A stretch of DNA of 42,889 nucleotides. Origin: JAVXTH01 sp036642795. Lineage in GTDB: Bacteria; Bacillota_I; Bacilli_A; Erysipelotrichales; Erysipelotrichaceae. The notes under the pieces are model-generated. The model ran no database searches. It had not been told where the DNA came from and saw only the letters and a program-made list of their open reading frames with translations. Where the stretch lies: assembly GCA_036642795.1 (NCBI GenBank), contig JAVXTH010000011.1:1-42889 (forward strand). The letters run 5' to 3'. Within the stretch, counting starts at the first letter, position 1, and each line of letters starts with the position of its first letter. Position numbers and translations under genes: made by a program. Shown piece by piece: positions 24,266 to 33,425 of this stretch.

Positions 24266-25225
24266 CTATTCGTATGATTTGAAGCTCAGCCCCAAGTCAT
24301 AAATCTTATCTTTTACTTCTTTTAATGATTTCTTTCCTAGGTTACGAACTCTCATCATCTCATCTTCAGTACGTTGTGTTAACTCTTCAACGGTCTGGAT
24401 ACCAGCACGTTTTAAACAGTTATAACTACGAACAGAAAGATCAAGATCTTCAATCATCATAACAAGTCCTTTATTTTGGACTTCACCTTGGGCTTCCTTC
24501 ATTAGTGAATCCATATCATTGACTGCTTCATGAACATTCGTTAGAAGTTCTAAGTGGTCAATTAATATTTTTGCGGCAAGTGCCACAGATTCCTGAGGGG
24601 TAATCGAACCATTTGTCCAGATTTCTAAGAGAACCTTGTCATATTTGGCATTTTGCCCAACACGCGTTGGTTCAACATTGTAAGATACTTTTTCAACCGG
24701 TGTATAGATTGAATCCGTATAGATAGTTCCTAAAGGTTGATTAGGAGATTGATACAATGATTTATTCGTATCTGCGCTAACATAGCCACGACCAATGCGT
24801 GCTTGTAGTTCCATTTCTAAAGAACCACCTTCTTCTAAAGTACAGATATATAAATCTTGACTTAGAATTTCAACACCATCGGGGCAAACAATATCAGCAC
24901 CGGTAACAATACCAGGACCTTGTTTCGAAATACGTAGTGTATAGATTTCATCGTCTTGAATATCAATAATTAAACTCTTAATATTTAAGATGATGGCAGT
25001 AACGTCTTCCACAACACCTTTCATTGCGGTAAATTCGTGATACACACTGTCTACTTTGATGGAAAAAACAGCGCCTCCGGGAAGGGAAGAAAGTAAAACA
25101 CGACGAAGTGCATTACCAAGTGTCGTTCCAAATCCACGTTCAAGTGGTTCTATAACGAACTTACCATAATTTTCAGAATCTACAAATTCTTTTACTTCAA
25201 AATGTGCACGTTCAAACTTTTGCAT
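24266..25225 (-). CDS. rpoA: RNA polymerase subunit alpha
   Basis: A 319-residue subunit. The N-terminal domain, with GNALRRVLLSSLPG near residue 35, dimerises and assembles beta and beta-prime. The C-terminal domain from about 245, with LDLSVRSYNCLKRAGI and RNLGKKSLKEV, binds UP elements and activators. Start chosen at the ATG at 25225 behind GAGGAGG; the upstream TTG is part of that ribosome binding site. Confidence 0.98.
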   Translation of the reverse strand: MQKFERAHFEVKEFVDSENYGKFVIEPLERGFGTTLGNALRRVLLSSLPGGAVFSIKVDSVYHEFTAMKGVVEDVTAIILNIKSLIIDIQDDEIYTLRISKQGPGIVTGADIVCPDGVEILSQDLYICTLEEGGSLEMELQARIGRGYVSADTNKSLYQSPNQPLGTIYTDSIYTPVEKVSYNVEPTRVGQNAKYDKVLLEIWTNGSITPQESVALAAKILIDHLELLTNVHEAVNDMDSLMKEAQGEVQNKGLVMMIEDLDLSVRSYNCLKRAGIQTVEELTQRTEDEMMRVRNLGKKSLKEVKDKIYDLGLSFKSYE

Positions 25226-25252
25226 ACGATACCTCCTCAATAAGGTTTAACA

Positions 25253-25645
25253 TTATCCACGTGGTCGTTTTGGCGGACGACAACCATTGTGAGGAATAGG
25301 AGTTACATCATTGATCATTGTAATTTCTAATCCTGCAACTTGCAATGCTCTTACAGCAGCTTCACGTCCGGGACCCGGACCTTTAACATTAACCGAAATT
25401 GTTTTCATTCCGTTATCGATAGCTGCTTTACCAGCAGCTTCGCCTGCTAATTGTGCAGCAAACGGAGTTGATTTACGAGAACCTTTGAAACCTAAAGCAC
25501 CAGCACTTGACCATGCAATAGCATTTCCATTTTCATCCGAAATCGTAACAATCGTGTTATTGAAAGTTGAATGAATATGAGCATAACCGCGGGCGATATT
25601 CTTACGAACCTTGCGCTTACGTGTAGCTTTATTAGTATTTGCCAT
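25253..25645 (-). CDS. rpsK: 30S ribosomal protein S11
   Basis: A 130-residue platform protein. Family hallmarks are HSTFNNTIVTI near residue 25, GFKGSRKSTPFAAQ and the C-terminal PHNGCRPPKRPRG. It lies in alpha-operon order between rpsM and rpoA. Confidence 0.98.
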   Translation of the reverse strand: MANTNKATRKRKVRKNIARGYAHIHSTFNNTIVTISDENGNAIAWSSAGALGFKGSRKSTPFAAQLAGEAAGKAAIDNGMKTISVNVKGPGPGREAAVRALQVAGLEITMINDVTPIPHNGCRPPKRPRG

Positions 25646-25665
25646 TATTCTTTCCTCCTATCATC

Positions 25666-26031
25666 CTATTTCTTCTTGCCTTGAATCGCACGTCTAGGAC
25701 CTTTGCGAGTACGAGCATTTGTTTTAGTACGTTGTCCGCGAACTGGTAAACCTTTACGGTGTCTTACTCCACGGTAACATCCAATTTCCATTAGACGTTT
25801 GATGTTAAGGGATACTTCACGACGAAGATCTCCTTCAACTTTGATTTTGTCAATTTCTAAACGAATTGCATTTTCTTGATCTTCGCTTAGATCTTTGACA
25901 CGTATGTCTTCACTGATACCACAGTTCTTCAAAATTTCACTTGAAGTAGTGCGGCCAATTCCATAAATATATGTCAGTGACACTACCACACGCTTATCGC
26001 GAGGGATGTCAATTCCTGCTATACGAGCCAT
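25666..26031 (-). CDS. rpsM: 30S ribosomal protein S13
   Basis: A 121-residue head protein that contacts the P-site tRNA and forms inter-subunit bridges. The N-terminus MARIAGIDIPRDKR, the YIYGIG helix-hairpin segment and the basic C-terminus RTKTNARTRKGPRR are standard. Confidence 0.98.
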   Translation of the reverse strand: MARIAGIDIPRDKRVVVSLTYIYGIGRTTSSEILKNCGISEDIRVKDLSEDQENAIRLEIDKIKVEGDLRREVSLNIKRLMEIGCYRGVRHRKGLPVRGQRTKTNARTRKGPRRAIQGKKK

Positions 26032-26047
26032 TAGTCAATTACCTCCA

Positions 26048-26164
26048 TTAGTTTCCTTGTCTTTGTTTGTGTTTCGGATTTTCACAAATAACCATGACGC
26101 GACCTTTACGCTTGATGACGCGGCATTTATCGCATATTGGTTTCACAGACGGTCTTACTTTCAT
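26048..26164 (-). CDS. rpmJ: 50S ribosomal protein L36, zinc-binding form
   Basis: A 38-residue protein beginning MKVRPSVKPICDKC and ending in KQRQGN. Zinc ligands Cys11, Cys14, Cys27 and His32 are all present, so this is the C+ form that needs zinc. It starts behind AAGGAGG, 23 bases after infA, and is followed by rpsM 16 bases later. Confidence 0.97.
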   Translation of the reverse strand: MKVRPSVKPICDKCRVIKRKGRVMVICENPKHKQRQGN

Positions 26165-26187
26165 GCGTTTTCCTCCTTATTCGCGGC

Positions 26188-26406
26188 TTATTTTTGCCGG
26201 AATGTTATGCGCCCACGTGTTAAATCATATGGTGAAATTTCTACTGTAACATGATCACCTGGTAAAATGCGAATGTAGTGCATGCGGATTTTACCAGAAA
26301 CGTGAGCTAATATCTCATGTCCATTTGCTAATTTCACTTTAAACATTGCGTTCGGTAGAGTGTCTTCGACAACTCCTTCGATTTCAATAACATCTTGCTT
26401 AGCCAT
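26188..26406 (-). CDS. infA: translation initiation factor IF-1
   Basis: A 72-residue OB-fold protein that occupies the ribosomal A site during initiation. It begins MAKQDVIEIEG and contains HISGK-type HVSGKIRMHYIRI near residue 34. It overlaps the end of map by 8 bases; the small KOW-domain gene that lies between them in Bacillus is absent. Confidence 0.98.
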   Translation of the reverse strand: MAKQDVIEIEGVVEDTLPNAMFKVKLANGHEILAHVSGKIRMHYIRILPGDHVTVEISPYDLTRGRITFRQK

Positions 26407-27175
26407 TATCTGGAAGTTCCTCCTTATCCCTTAATATTGTTAGTATTTCATACCCATCTTTTGTAATTGCAATCGTATGTTCATAATGGGCACTTGCGCT
26501 TCCATCCTTCGTGACAACTGTCCAGTCGTCTTTAAGAACACGCGTTTGTGCCTTTCCCATATGAACCATCGGTTCAATGGCAATAGTCATGCCTTCAAAT
26601 AAACGCATTCCTTTGCCCGGTGGGCCAAAATTAGGAACGATCGGATTCTCATGTACCGAAGTTCCAATACCATGACCACTAAAATCTTGTGGGATTGTAT
26701 ATCCATGGCTATATACATAATCTGCAATAGCATGGGATATATCCCCTACACGATTCCCTGGTTTGGCTTGTTTCATACCTTCGTACAAGGATTGCTTGGT
26801 TACTTCCATCAAATCATGAATTTCCTCACTGACTTCGCCTACGGCATAAGTCCATGCACTATCTCCATGATAACCATGATAGCAAGCACCGATGTCAACT
26901 GATACAATGTCACCTTGATGCAGAATTGTATCATCTGGGATACCATGCACCAAGACATTGTTGATTGAAATGCAAGTGGCAGCAGGGAATCCATACAATC
27001 CTTTAAAGGAAGGTGTGGCATTGTGTTCAAGAATTAACTTTTCCACAACAGTATCAATTGCTTTGCTACTAACACCCGGTTGAATAAATTCTTCCAGTGC
27101 TTTATGAGCAAGGGCAACAATACGTCCCGCTTCTCGCATATAATCTAATTCTTTTTTCGATTTGGCTTTTGTCAT
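26399..27175 (-). CDS. map: methionine aminopeptidase, type I
   Basis: Removes the initiator Met from new proteins. The 258-residue pita-bread enzyme has all five metal ligands: Asp94, Asp105, His168, Glu201 and Glu232. There is no N-terminal zinc or SH3 extension. Its GAGG ribosome binding site is built into the last codons of adk, whose stop is 1 base upstream of the ATG. Confidence 0.97.
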   Translation of the reverse strand: MTKAKSKKELDYMREAGRIVALAHKALEEFIQPGVSSKAIDTVVEKLILEHNATPSFKGLYGFPAATCISINNVLVHGIPDDTILHQGDIVSVDIGACYHGYHGDSAWTYAVGEVSEEIHDLMEVTKQSLYEGMKQAKPGNRVGDISHAIADYVYSHGYTIPQDFSGHGIGTSVHENPIVPNFGPPGKGMRLFEGMTIAIEPMVHMGKAQTRVLKDDWTVVTKDGSASAHYEHTIAITKDGYEILTILRDKEELPDNG

Positions 27176-27176
27176 T

Positions 27177-27821
27177 TTAAACCTCTAAAGCTTTTAAAAC
27201 ATCTTGCCAAACCTTATCGATCTTTTGATCACCTTGAATAGTTTTCAATATTCCTTGTTCTTCATAATAAGCAAGAACCGGTTGTGTTGATTTTTTATAT
27301 TCACCTAAGCGAACACTTAAACTCTCAATCGTATCATCTTTTCGTTGATAGAGTTCTCCACCACATTTATCACATTTACCTTCAACTTTAGAAGGATGTG
27401 AATGAATATGATAAATCTCTTCACAGTCTTTACAAATACGACGACCAGTTATACGATCCTTTAAGATTTCAAAATCTATTTCCAGAGCAATAACTTTATC
27501 AATTGCTAAATAGGTACCTTTTGTAAGTTCATCAAACGCTTGCGCTTGAGCAATTGTACGTGGATAACCATCTAACAAATAACCATTTTTGTTATCTAAT
27601 CCTTCTAAGAAATTTTTAACCATTGGATTTGTAACTTCATCTGGAACTAGTAAGCCTTGATCTGAATAAGCTTTTGCTTTTAAACCAAGAACAGTACCTT
27701 TTCCAATTTCACTACGGAAAATGTTTCCAGTTGAAATATGATTAACATTGAATTCCTTTACAATTTTCGCAGACATAGTACCTTTACCAGCACCAGGTCC
27801 ACCCATAATAAGAATATTCAT
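27177..27821 (-). CDS. adk: adenylate kinase, zinc-lid type
   Basis: Interconverts AMP, ADP and ATP. The 214-residue enzyme has the P-loop GGPGAGKGT (7-15), the AMP-site DGYPRT near residue 82, and a long lid with two Cys pairs (CKDC and CDKC) that bind zinc, as in Gram-positive enzymes. Start at 27821, six bases behind AAGGTGA; the ATG at 27827 is too close to it. Confidence 0.97.
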   Translation of the reverse strand: MNILIMGGPGAGKGTMSAKIVKEFNVNHISTGNIFRSEIGKGTVLGLKAKAYSDQGLLVPDEVTNPMVKNFLEGLDNKNGYLLDGYPRTIAQAQAFDELTKGTYLAIDKVIALEIDFEILKDRITGRRICKDCEEIYHIHSHPSKVEGKCDKCGGELYQRKDDTIESLSVRLGEYKKSTQPVLAYYEEQGILKTIQGDQKIDKVWQDVLKALEV

Positions 27822-27834
27822 TATCATTCACCTT

Positions 27835-29124
27835 CTATCGTTGAATAAATCCGCGATAAGATCTTTGTGTTAGTTGACCTTTTAATGATTTCCATGTTTC
27901 CATCGCAACACCGACAACAATGATGATACCAGTACCACCAAGTCCCATCGATGCAGGAAGGCTTGTAAACATCGGAATCAAATAAGGCAATGCAGCAATT
28001 GCTGCTAACGAGAAAGCTCCTAAAACTGTGATTCTCATCAGTACTTTGTTTACATATTGTTTTGTCTCACTACCAGGGCGAATACCAGGAATATAAGTTC
28101 CTGATTTACCAAGGTTCTCGGCAATCTTTTCAGGATCTACAACCATCTTCGTATAGAAGAAAGTAAATAGAATCGTCAAGACAACATATATACATAAACC
28201 GATTGGTTTTTGCATATTTAGAATATTTTGTAAAGCAGTTGTGAATGCATTTGCTTCAAAGAAACTTGCAATTGTAGCTGGTGCAATCATAACTGAAGAT
28301 GCAAAGATTACGGGGATTACGCTCGCTGAATTAATTTTCAACGGTAAGTAAGTCATATCTTTCTTTCTTGTTTGAACCGTACTTGAAGTATATTGAATTG
28401 GAATCTTACGTACTGCCGTTTGCGTAATGACAACGGCAACAATAATTACCAAATATACTAGAATATAAAGTGCAAAACTTAAAATACCACTAAACATTGC
28501 GCTACTACTTGATGTATCTACAAGCTGTTCAAAAGCTTGAATAAATTGGGATGGCAGACGTGCAACAATTCCGGCAAAAATCAAGATGGAAACTCCATTC
28601 CCGATTCCCTTCATTGAAATCTGATCACCAATCCATAATAAGAACATTGATCCAGCTGTTAAAAGGGTTGCGATATAGATATATTCAGCGGCCGTTCCTT
28701 GAATCAGAATGCCATATTGACGATCAAAGGCTACCATCATAGTAAATGCTTGTACAAAACTTAGCACAACTGCAAGGTAACGCGTGTATCGATCAATCTG
28801 TTTACGTCCAGTAGCTCCACCTTTTGATAACTCAGTTAAGTAAGGAACAACATCCATTGATAACAGTTGTAGAATAATTGATGCCGTAATGTACGGGCCA
28901 ACACCGAGTGAGAAAATAGACAATTGTTGAATTAGTCCACCGCCCAATAGGTTGATCATCCCTAATAAAGAATTGGTATCGACACCTTTTACCAAGTTTG
29001 TTGTATCAACCCCTGGAACAACAATCGCTGCTCCAAAGCGGAAGACAAACAACATCGCTAAGGTAAATAAGATACGATTACGAATATCTTTATTTTTAAA
29101 CATGCTGACAACAGTGGCAAACAT
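27835..29124 (-). CDS. secY: preprotein translocase subunit SecY
   Basis: The 429-residue channel of the Sec export machine, with ten hydrophobic helices. Recognisable segments are RFGAAIVVPGVD near residue 28, the GIGNGVSILIFAGI segment near residue 174, and IPGIRPGSETKQYV near residue 344. It follows rplO by one base, with the ribosome binding site GAGGTAA inside rplO. Confidence 0.98.
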   Translation of the reverse strand: MFATVVSMFKNKDIRNRILFTLAMLFVFRFGAAIVVPGVDTTNLVKGVDTNSLLGMINLLGGGLIQQLSIFSLGVGPYITASIILQLLSMDVVPYLTELSKGGATGRKQIDRYTRYLAVVLSFVQAFTMMVAFDRQYGILIQGTAAEYIYIATLLTAGSMFLLWIGDQISMKGIGNGVSILIFAGIVARLPSQFIQAFEQLVDTSSSSAMFSGILSFALYILVYLVIIVAVVITQTAVRKIPIQYTSSTVQTRKKDMTYLPLKINSASVIPVIFASSVMIAPATIASFFEANAFTTALQNILNMQKPIGLCIYVVLTILFTFFYTKMVVDPEKIAENLGKSGTYIPGIRPGSETKQYVNKVLMRITVLGAFSLAAIAALPYLIPMFTSLPASMGLGGTGIIIVVGVAMETWKSLKGQLTQRSYRGFIQR

Positions 29125-29125
29125 A

Positions 29126-29566
29126 TTAGATTACCTCTGCTTTTCCGCCTGCCTGCTCAATAACAGCCACCGCAGATTTAGAGAATTTGTTAGCTTTTAC
29201 AACCAATTTCTTTTCTAATTCGCCTTGACCTAAAATCTTAATGCCATCTAATTCTTTTCTTACTAAACCGCATTCGATTAATAGTTCAGGAGTAACTTCT
29301 GTACCATTTTCAAAAACGTTTAAGCTTTCAACATTAATAATTGCGTATTCTTTACGCATGAAGTTTGTGAATCCACGTTTAGGTAAACGTCTTGCAAGTG
29401 GTGTTTGTCCGCCTTCAAAACCTAAGCGTACTCCTCCACCTGAACGAGACTTTTGTCCCTTTTGACCTCTACCTGAAGTTTTTCCATTACCAGAACCAGG
29501 TCCGCGACCAACACGGTTACGTTTGCTTCTAGCACCTTCAGTATAACTCATTTCATGTAATTTCAT
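29126..29566 (-). CDS. rplO: 50S ribosomal protein L15
   Basis: A 146-residue late-assembly protein. The glycine-rich N-terminus (GRGPGSGNGKTSGRGQKGQ) and RLGFEGGQTPLARRLPKRG are diagnostic. The gene directly follows rpsE with 17 bases between; rpmD (L30), which normally sits there, is missing. Confidence 0.98.
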   Translation of the reverse strand: MKLHEMSYTEGARSKRNRVGRGPGSGNGKTSGRGQKGQKSRSGGGVRLGFEGGQTPLARRLPKRGFTNFMRKEYAIINVESLNVFENGTEVTPELLIECGLVRKELDGIKILGQGELEKKLVVKANKFSKSAVAVIEQAGGKAEVI

Positions 29567-29583
29567 GTTCGATATCCTCCTGA

Positions 29584-30114
29584 TTAACCGCGAATTTCTT
29601 CTGGTTTTTTACCACGGAGACGAGCAATATCATCCAGCGTTTTTAGATCTTTAAGCGCTGTAATCGTTGCGCGCACCATGTTGATTGGAGTACGTGATCC
29701 GATACACTTAGATAAAATGTCATTGATTCCTGCTAACTCTAACACGGCACGAACTGCACCACCGGCGATAACTCCTGTACCTTCGGAAGCTGGTTTAAGG
29801 AAGATTTCTCCTGCACCGTATTTTCCAGTAATAGCATGAGGAATTGTCGTACCGTTTACAATAGGTACTGTGAAGACATTTTTCTTTGCGTCTTCGATTG
29901 CTTTTTTAATCGCATCAGGTACTTCATTGGCTTTTCCAGTTCCAAAACCAACGCGTCCTTTTTTATCTCCGATAACAACAAGTGCAGCAAAGCGGAAACG
30001 ACGTCCACCTTTTACAACTTTTGTTACACGGTTAATAGTTACAACGCGTTCTTCAAATTCTTTATCGCGCTCGCGGTCTCTTCTTGGTTTGCGATCCATT
30101 GGTTTGCGTTCCAT
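29584..30114 (-). CDS. rpsE: 30S ribosomal protein S5
   Basis: A 176-residue protein important for decoding accuracy. The N-terminal double-stranded-RNA-binding fold reads VKGGRRFRFAALVVIGD; the C-terminal part includes GVIAGGAVRAVLELAGI. The first 20 residues form an unusually basic and acidic head (RKPRRDRERDKEFEER). AGGAGG lies 7 bases before the ATG. Confidence 0.98.
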   Translation of the reverse strand: MERKPMDRKPRRDRERDKEFEERVVTINRVTKVVKGGRRFRFAALVVIGDKKGRVGFGTGKANEVPDAIKKAIEDAKKNVFTVPIVNGTTIPHAITGKYGAGEIFLKPASEGTGVIAGGAVRAVLELAGINDILSKCIGSRTPINMVRATITALKDLKTLDDIARLRGKKPEEIRG

Positions 30115-30126
30115 TGCACGACCTCC

Positions 30127-30483
30127 TTAAAATTTCAGTCCGGCTGATCTTGCCGCTTCTGCTAATGCTTTCACACGTCCGTGATAAACATATCCACCAC
30201 GATCGAATACAACATTAACAATTTTTTTCTCAGCTGCACGTTTTGCAATTTCTGCTCCAACAGCTGTTGCTGCTTCTATATTACTACCTTTTTCTAATTT
30301 CATATCAACACTACTTGCCGCAACAAGTGTTGTTTTATTTACATCATCGATAATCTGCGCATGAATGTGCGAGTTAGAACGAAATACGTTCAAGCGAGGA
30401 CACTCAGGAGTACCGTTGATTTTGGCGCGAACACGCATGTGGCGATGTTTACGCTCAATGTTTTTAGCAACTTTTTTAAGCAT
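30127..30483 (-). CDS. rplR: 50S ribosomal protein L18
   Basis: A 118-residue 5S rRNA-binding protein. RLNVFRSNSHIHAQIIDD near residue 32 and the C-terminal DRGGYVYHGRVKALAEAAR are standard. Confidence 0.98.
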   Translation of the reverse strand: MLKKVAKNIERKHRHMRVRAKINGTPECPRLNVFRSNSHIHAQIIDDVNKTTLVAASSVDMKLEKGSNIEAATAVGAEIAKRAAEKKIVNVVFDRGGYVYHGRVKALAEAARSAGLKF

Positions 30484-30504
30484 TGTTCATGATCTCCTTT
30501 CGCA

Positions 30505-31050
30505 CTATTTCTTACCTGCTGTTTTACCTTCCTTACGACGAACATATTCACCTTGGTAGCGAATACCTTTGCCCTTGTAAGGTTCTGGTTTTCTAACAGC
30601 ACGGATATTTGCAGCCCATTCACCGACTCTTTGCTTATCGATTCCTGAAACATTAATTACGGTTGCAGAAGGACACTCAACTTGAACACCTTCTTCAATT
30701 TCAAATACTACCGGGTGAGAATAACCAACACTTAGTGTTAATTTCTTTCCAGCCGCGTTAGCACGGAAACCAATTCCGACTAATTCTAAAGTTTTAGTGA
30801 AACCATTGGAAACACCTTCAACCATGTTATTAATTAATGCACGAGTTGTACCGTGTAATTGTTTTGTGGCTTTTTTATCATCAGGACGAGCAACGCTCAA
30901 TGTGTCCCCTTCTATTTTAATATCTAAAATAGGTGTGAATTGGCGAGTTAAAGTTCCTTTAGGTCCCTTAACAGTCACCTCATTACCAGCAGCTACCTTG
31001 ATTTCAACGCCTGCAGGAATGGTAATCGTTTTATTTCCGATACGTGACAT
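30505..31050 (-). CDS. rplF: 50S ribosomal protein L6
   Basis: A 181-residue protein near the factor-binding site, with the usual two repeated domains. The N-terminus is MSRIGNKTITIPAGV and the C-terminal signature is PEPYKGKGIRYQGEYVRRKEGK. GAGGTAAAG precedes the ATG. Confidence 0.98.
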   Translation of the reverse strand: MSRIGNKTITIPAGVEIKVAAGNEVTVKGPKGTLTRQFTPILDIKIEGDTLSVARPDDKKATKQLHGTTRALINNMVEGVSNGFTKTLELVGIGFRANAAGKKLTLSVGYSHPVVFEIEEGVQVECPSATVINVSGIDKQRVGEWAANIRAVRKPEPYKGKGIRYQGEYVRRKEGKTAGKK

Positions 31051-31067
31051 CTTTCTTTACCTCCAGC

Positions 31068-31466
31068 TTACCATACGTAGGCTAATACTTCGCCACCCGC
31101 ATGTTTTTTCTTTGCTTCTTTATCTGTCATCAAACCGTTTGATGTAGAGATGATTGCAATACCAAGTCCGTTTAATACGCGAGGAATTGCATCAACTTTC
31201 GCATATACACGTAATCCTGGTTTTGAAATTCTCTTCAAACCGCTGATAACCTTTTCATTATTTGGACCATATTTTAATACAACAGTGATTGTTTTCTTAG
31301 TATCACCATCAATACTGTAGTCACAAATAAAACCTTCGTTCTTCAAAATTTTAGCGATTTCCACTTTTTCTTTGCTTGCTGGGATATCTACAACTTCGTG
31401 ACGAGCTTGCACTGCGTTACGAATTCTTGTTAGCATATCCGCAATCGGATCTGTCATTATCATCAT
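31068..31466 (-). CDS. rpsH: 30S ribosomal protein S8
   Basis: A 132-residue primary-binding protein and the usual autogenous repressor of spc operons. TDPIADMLTRIRNA marks the N-terminus and the ISTSNGLMTDKEA segment the C-terminal rRNA-binding part. Three ATG codons lie at the start (31466, 31463, 31457); the first is 9 bases behind AAGGAGG and is used here. Confidence 0.98.
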   Translation of the reverse strand: MMIMTDPIADMLTRIRNAVQARHEVVDIPASKEKVEIAKILKNEGFICDYSIDGDTKKTITVVLKYGPNNEKVISGLKRISKPGLRVYAKVDAIPRVLNGLGIAIISTSNGLMTDKEAKKKHAGGEVLAYVW

Positions 31467-31488
31467 GACTTAATTCCTCCTTCTTTGC

Positions 31489-31674
31489 CTACCAACTAGC
31501 CTTTTTCACTCCCGGAATCTGACCTTTATAAGCCAATTCACGGAAGCAAATACGACATAGTTTGTATTTACGTAAAACTGAGTGAGGACGACCACAACGT
31601 TCGCAACGTGTGTACTCACGAACTTTAAACTTCTGAGGACGTTTAGATTTGATAATCATTGCTTTTTTTGCCAT
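31489..31674 (-). CDS. rpsZ: 30S ribosomal protein S14, zinc-binding short form
   Basis: The 61-residue type-Z S14 with two zinc-binding Cys pairs (CERC and CRIC). The short form is normal for Gram-positives; whether a zinc-independent paralogue exists elsewhere cannot be seen here. Confidence 0.97.
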   Translation of the reverse strand: MAKKAMIIKSKRPQKFKVREYTRCERCGRPHSVLRKYKLCRICFRELAYKGQIPGVKKASW

Positions 31675-31686
31675 TTCGAAGTCCTC

Positions 31687-32226
31687 CTATTTCTTGAAGG
31701 GCATGCCCATTTCAGTTAAGAGGGCGGCCGCTTCTTCATTTGTGTTAGCAGTGGTAACGATAACAATATCCATACCACGAACTTTTGTCACTTTATCATA
31801 GTTAATTTCTGGGAAAATTAATTGTTCTTTAATTCCTAAAGTGTAGTTACCACGACCATCAAATGATGTTTTAGGAACGCCACGGAAATCTCTTACACGT
31901 GGTAATGAGATGTTCATTAATTTATCTAAGAAATCATACATTTTATCTTTTCTTAAAGTAACTTTACAACCAATTGCCATTCCTTCACGTAATTTAAAGT
32001 TGGCGATTGATCTTTTTGCTTTTGTAACTACTGGTTTTTGACCAGTGATTGTTGCTAAGTCAGCTACTGCTTCTTCCAAGCTTTTTGGGTTTGCAATTGC
32101 TTCTCCAACACCGATGTTAATTACCACTTTATCAATATGAGGAACTTCCATAACAGAAGTATAATTGAATTGTTTTGTTAAACTCGGGATTGCTTCTTCT
32201 CTATATTTTTTTTCTAGGCGGTTCAT
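31687..32226 (-). CDS. rplE: 50S ribosomal protein L5
   Basis: A 179-residue protein that binds 5S rRNA with L18 and contacts the P-site tRNA. VVINIGVGEAIANPK near residue 34 and the RVRDFRGVPKTSFDGRGNY loop near residue 112 are diagnostic. Confidence 0.98.
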   Translation of the reverse strand: MNRLEKKYREEAIPSLTKQFNYTSVMEVPHIDKVVINIGVGEAIANPKSLEEAVADLATITGQKPVVTKAKRSIANFKLREGMAIGCKVTLRKDKMYDFLDKLMNISLPRVRDFRGVPKTSFDGRGNYTLGIKEQLIFPEINYDKVTKVRGMDIVIVTTANTNEEAAALLTEMGMPFKK

Positions 32227-32238
32227 CTTTTAACCCTC

Positions 32239-32547
32239 CTACTTCATGGCTGCGCCGCTTTTTTTGAAAACGCGCACCTTTTTGCCTTTTTCTTCTTTAA
32301 ATCCAATTTTGCTCGCTTCTTTTGCTTTCGCATCATAAGCCATTACGTTAGATACATGGATTGGAGCTTCTTTTTCCATAATTCCGCCATCCGGATTTTC
32401 TTGTGTTGGTTTCATATGTTTTTTCACAATATTTACACCTTCAACAATTAATTTGTCGGCTTTTGGAAATACTTGTTTTACTTCTGCAATTGTGCCCTTG
32501 TAAGCACCAGTAATGACTTTGACTTTGTCACCTTTTTTGATTTTCAC
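32239..32547 (-). CDS. rplX: 50S ribosomal protein L24
   Basis: A 102-residue assembly-initiating protein with an N-terminal KOW motif (KIKKGDKVKVITGAYKG). GVNIVKKHMKPTQENPDGG near residue 37 is standard. Confidence 0.98.
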   Translation of the reverse strand: MKIKKGDKVKVITGAYKGTIAEVKQVFPKADKLIVEGVNIVKKHMKPTQENPDGGIMEKEAPIHVSNVMAYDAKAKEASKIGFKEEKGKKVRVFKKSGAAMK

Positions 32548-32560
32548 TTAAAGGCACCTC

Positions 32561-32929
32561 CTATAAAACTTCGGGAGCCAAAGACACAATTTTCATATAG
32601 TCCTTGTCGCGAAGTTCTCTTGCCACTGGTCCAAAGATTCTTGTTCCACGTGGTGTTTTATCATCTTTGATTAAAACAACAGCGTTATCATCAAATCTGA
32701 TATAAGTTCCGTTTTCACGGCGAACGCCATACTTAGTACGAACGATAACGCCTTTAACAACGTCACCCTTTTTAACTGTTCCACCTGGTGCTGCTAGTTT
32801 GACCGTACAAACAACAACGTCACCAATATTGGAACTTCTGCGTCTACTTCCACCTAATCCACGAATTACTAAAACTTCTTTAGCACCCGTGTTGTCAGCT
32901 ACGCGTAATCTAGTTTCGTTATGAATCAT
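32561..32929 (-). CDS. rplN: 50S ribosomal protein L14
   Basis: A 122-residue interface protein. It begins MIHNETRLRVADNTGAKE and contains GDVVVCTVKLAAPGGTVKKG and the C-terminal FGPVARELRDKDYMKI. Confidence 0.98.
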   Translation of the reverse strand: MIHNETRLRVADNTGAKEVLVIRGLGGSRRRSSNIGDVVVCTVKLAAPGGTVKKGDVVKGVIVRTKYGVRRENGTYIRFDDNAVVLIKDDKTPRGTRIFGPVARELRDKDYMKIVSLAPEVL

Positions 32930-32947
32930 GACTTACCTCCTAGCGAC

Positions 32948-33208
32948 CTAAAGTACAACGGCGGCATCAATGATTTTAACCAAACGGAAACGTTTTGTAG
33001 CAGATAATGGACGAGTTTCCATAATTTCTACTTTGTCACCAAGTTTAGCTTCATTGAGTTCGTCGTGAACTTTGAATTTTTTTGAATAATTTACACGTTT
33101 CCCGTATAAAGGATGTGTTTTTTTAGTTTCAACGATTACGGTAATCGTTTTATCCATTTTATCGGAAACAACAGTTCCGCGATATGTTTTACGGTTAGAT
33201 CTTTCCAT
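32948..33208 (-). CDS. rpsQ: 30S ribosomal protein S17
   Basis: An 86-residue OB-fold primary-binding protein. GTVVSDKMDKTITVIVE and GDKVEIMETRPLSATKRFR are the family segments. Confidence 0.98.
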   Translation of the reverse strand: MERSNRKTYRGTVVSDKMDKTITVIVETKKTHPLYGKRVNYSKKFKVHDELNEAKLGDKVEIMETRPLSATKRFRLVKIIDAAVVL

Positions 33209-33222
33209 ATACTCGATCCTCC

Positions 33223-33423
33223 TTATTCCTGAGAACCAAGCTCGCGCTCAGTCATCACTGTTTTGATGCGGGCAATTGTTTTCTTAACAGTCTTCATACG
33301 AGCTGTGTTAGTCAACTGACCAGTTGCCTGCTGGAAACGAAGGTTAAAGAGTTCTTCTTTCAACGTTTCGATCTCTTGAAGTAACTCGGTGTTGCTTTTT
33401 TCTCTGATCTCTTTCGCTGTCAT
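33223..33423 (-). CDS. rpmC: 50S ribosomal protein L29
   Basis: A 66-residue two-helix protein at the exit tunnel rim, where trigger factor and SRP dock. LKEELFNLRFQQATGQL near residue 22 is the signature. It starts 2 bases after the rplP stop. Confidence 0.98.
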   Translation of the reverse strand: MTAKEIREKSNTELLQEIETLKEELFNLRFQQATGQLTNTARMKTVKKTIARIKTVMTERELGSQE

Positions 33424-33425
33424 TT

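Noticed and set aside
29836..30147. Two overlapping plus-strand frames opposite rpsE
   Set aside because: Both are shadows of the S5 gene in other frames, with no independent start signals.
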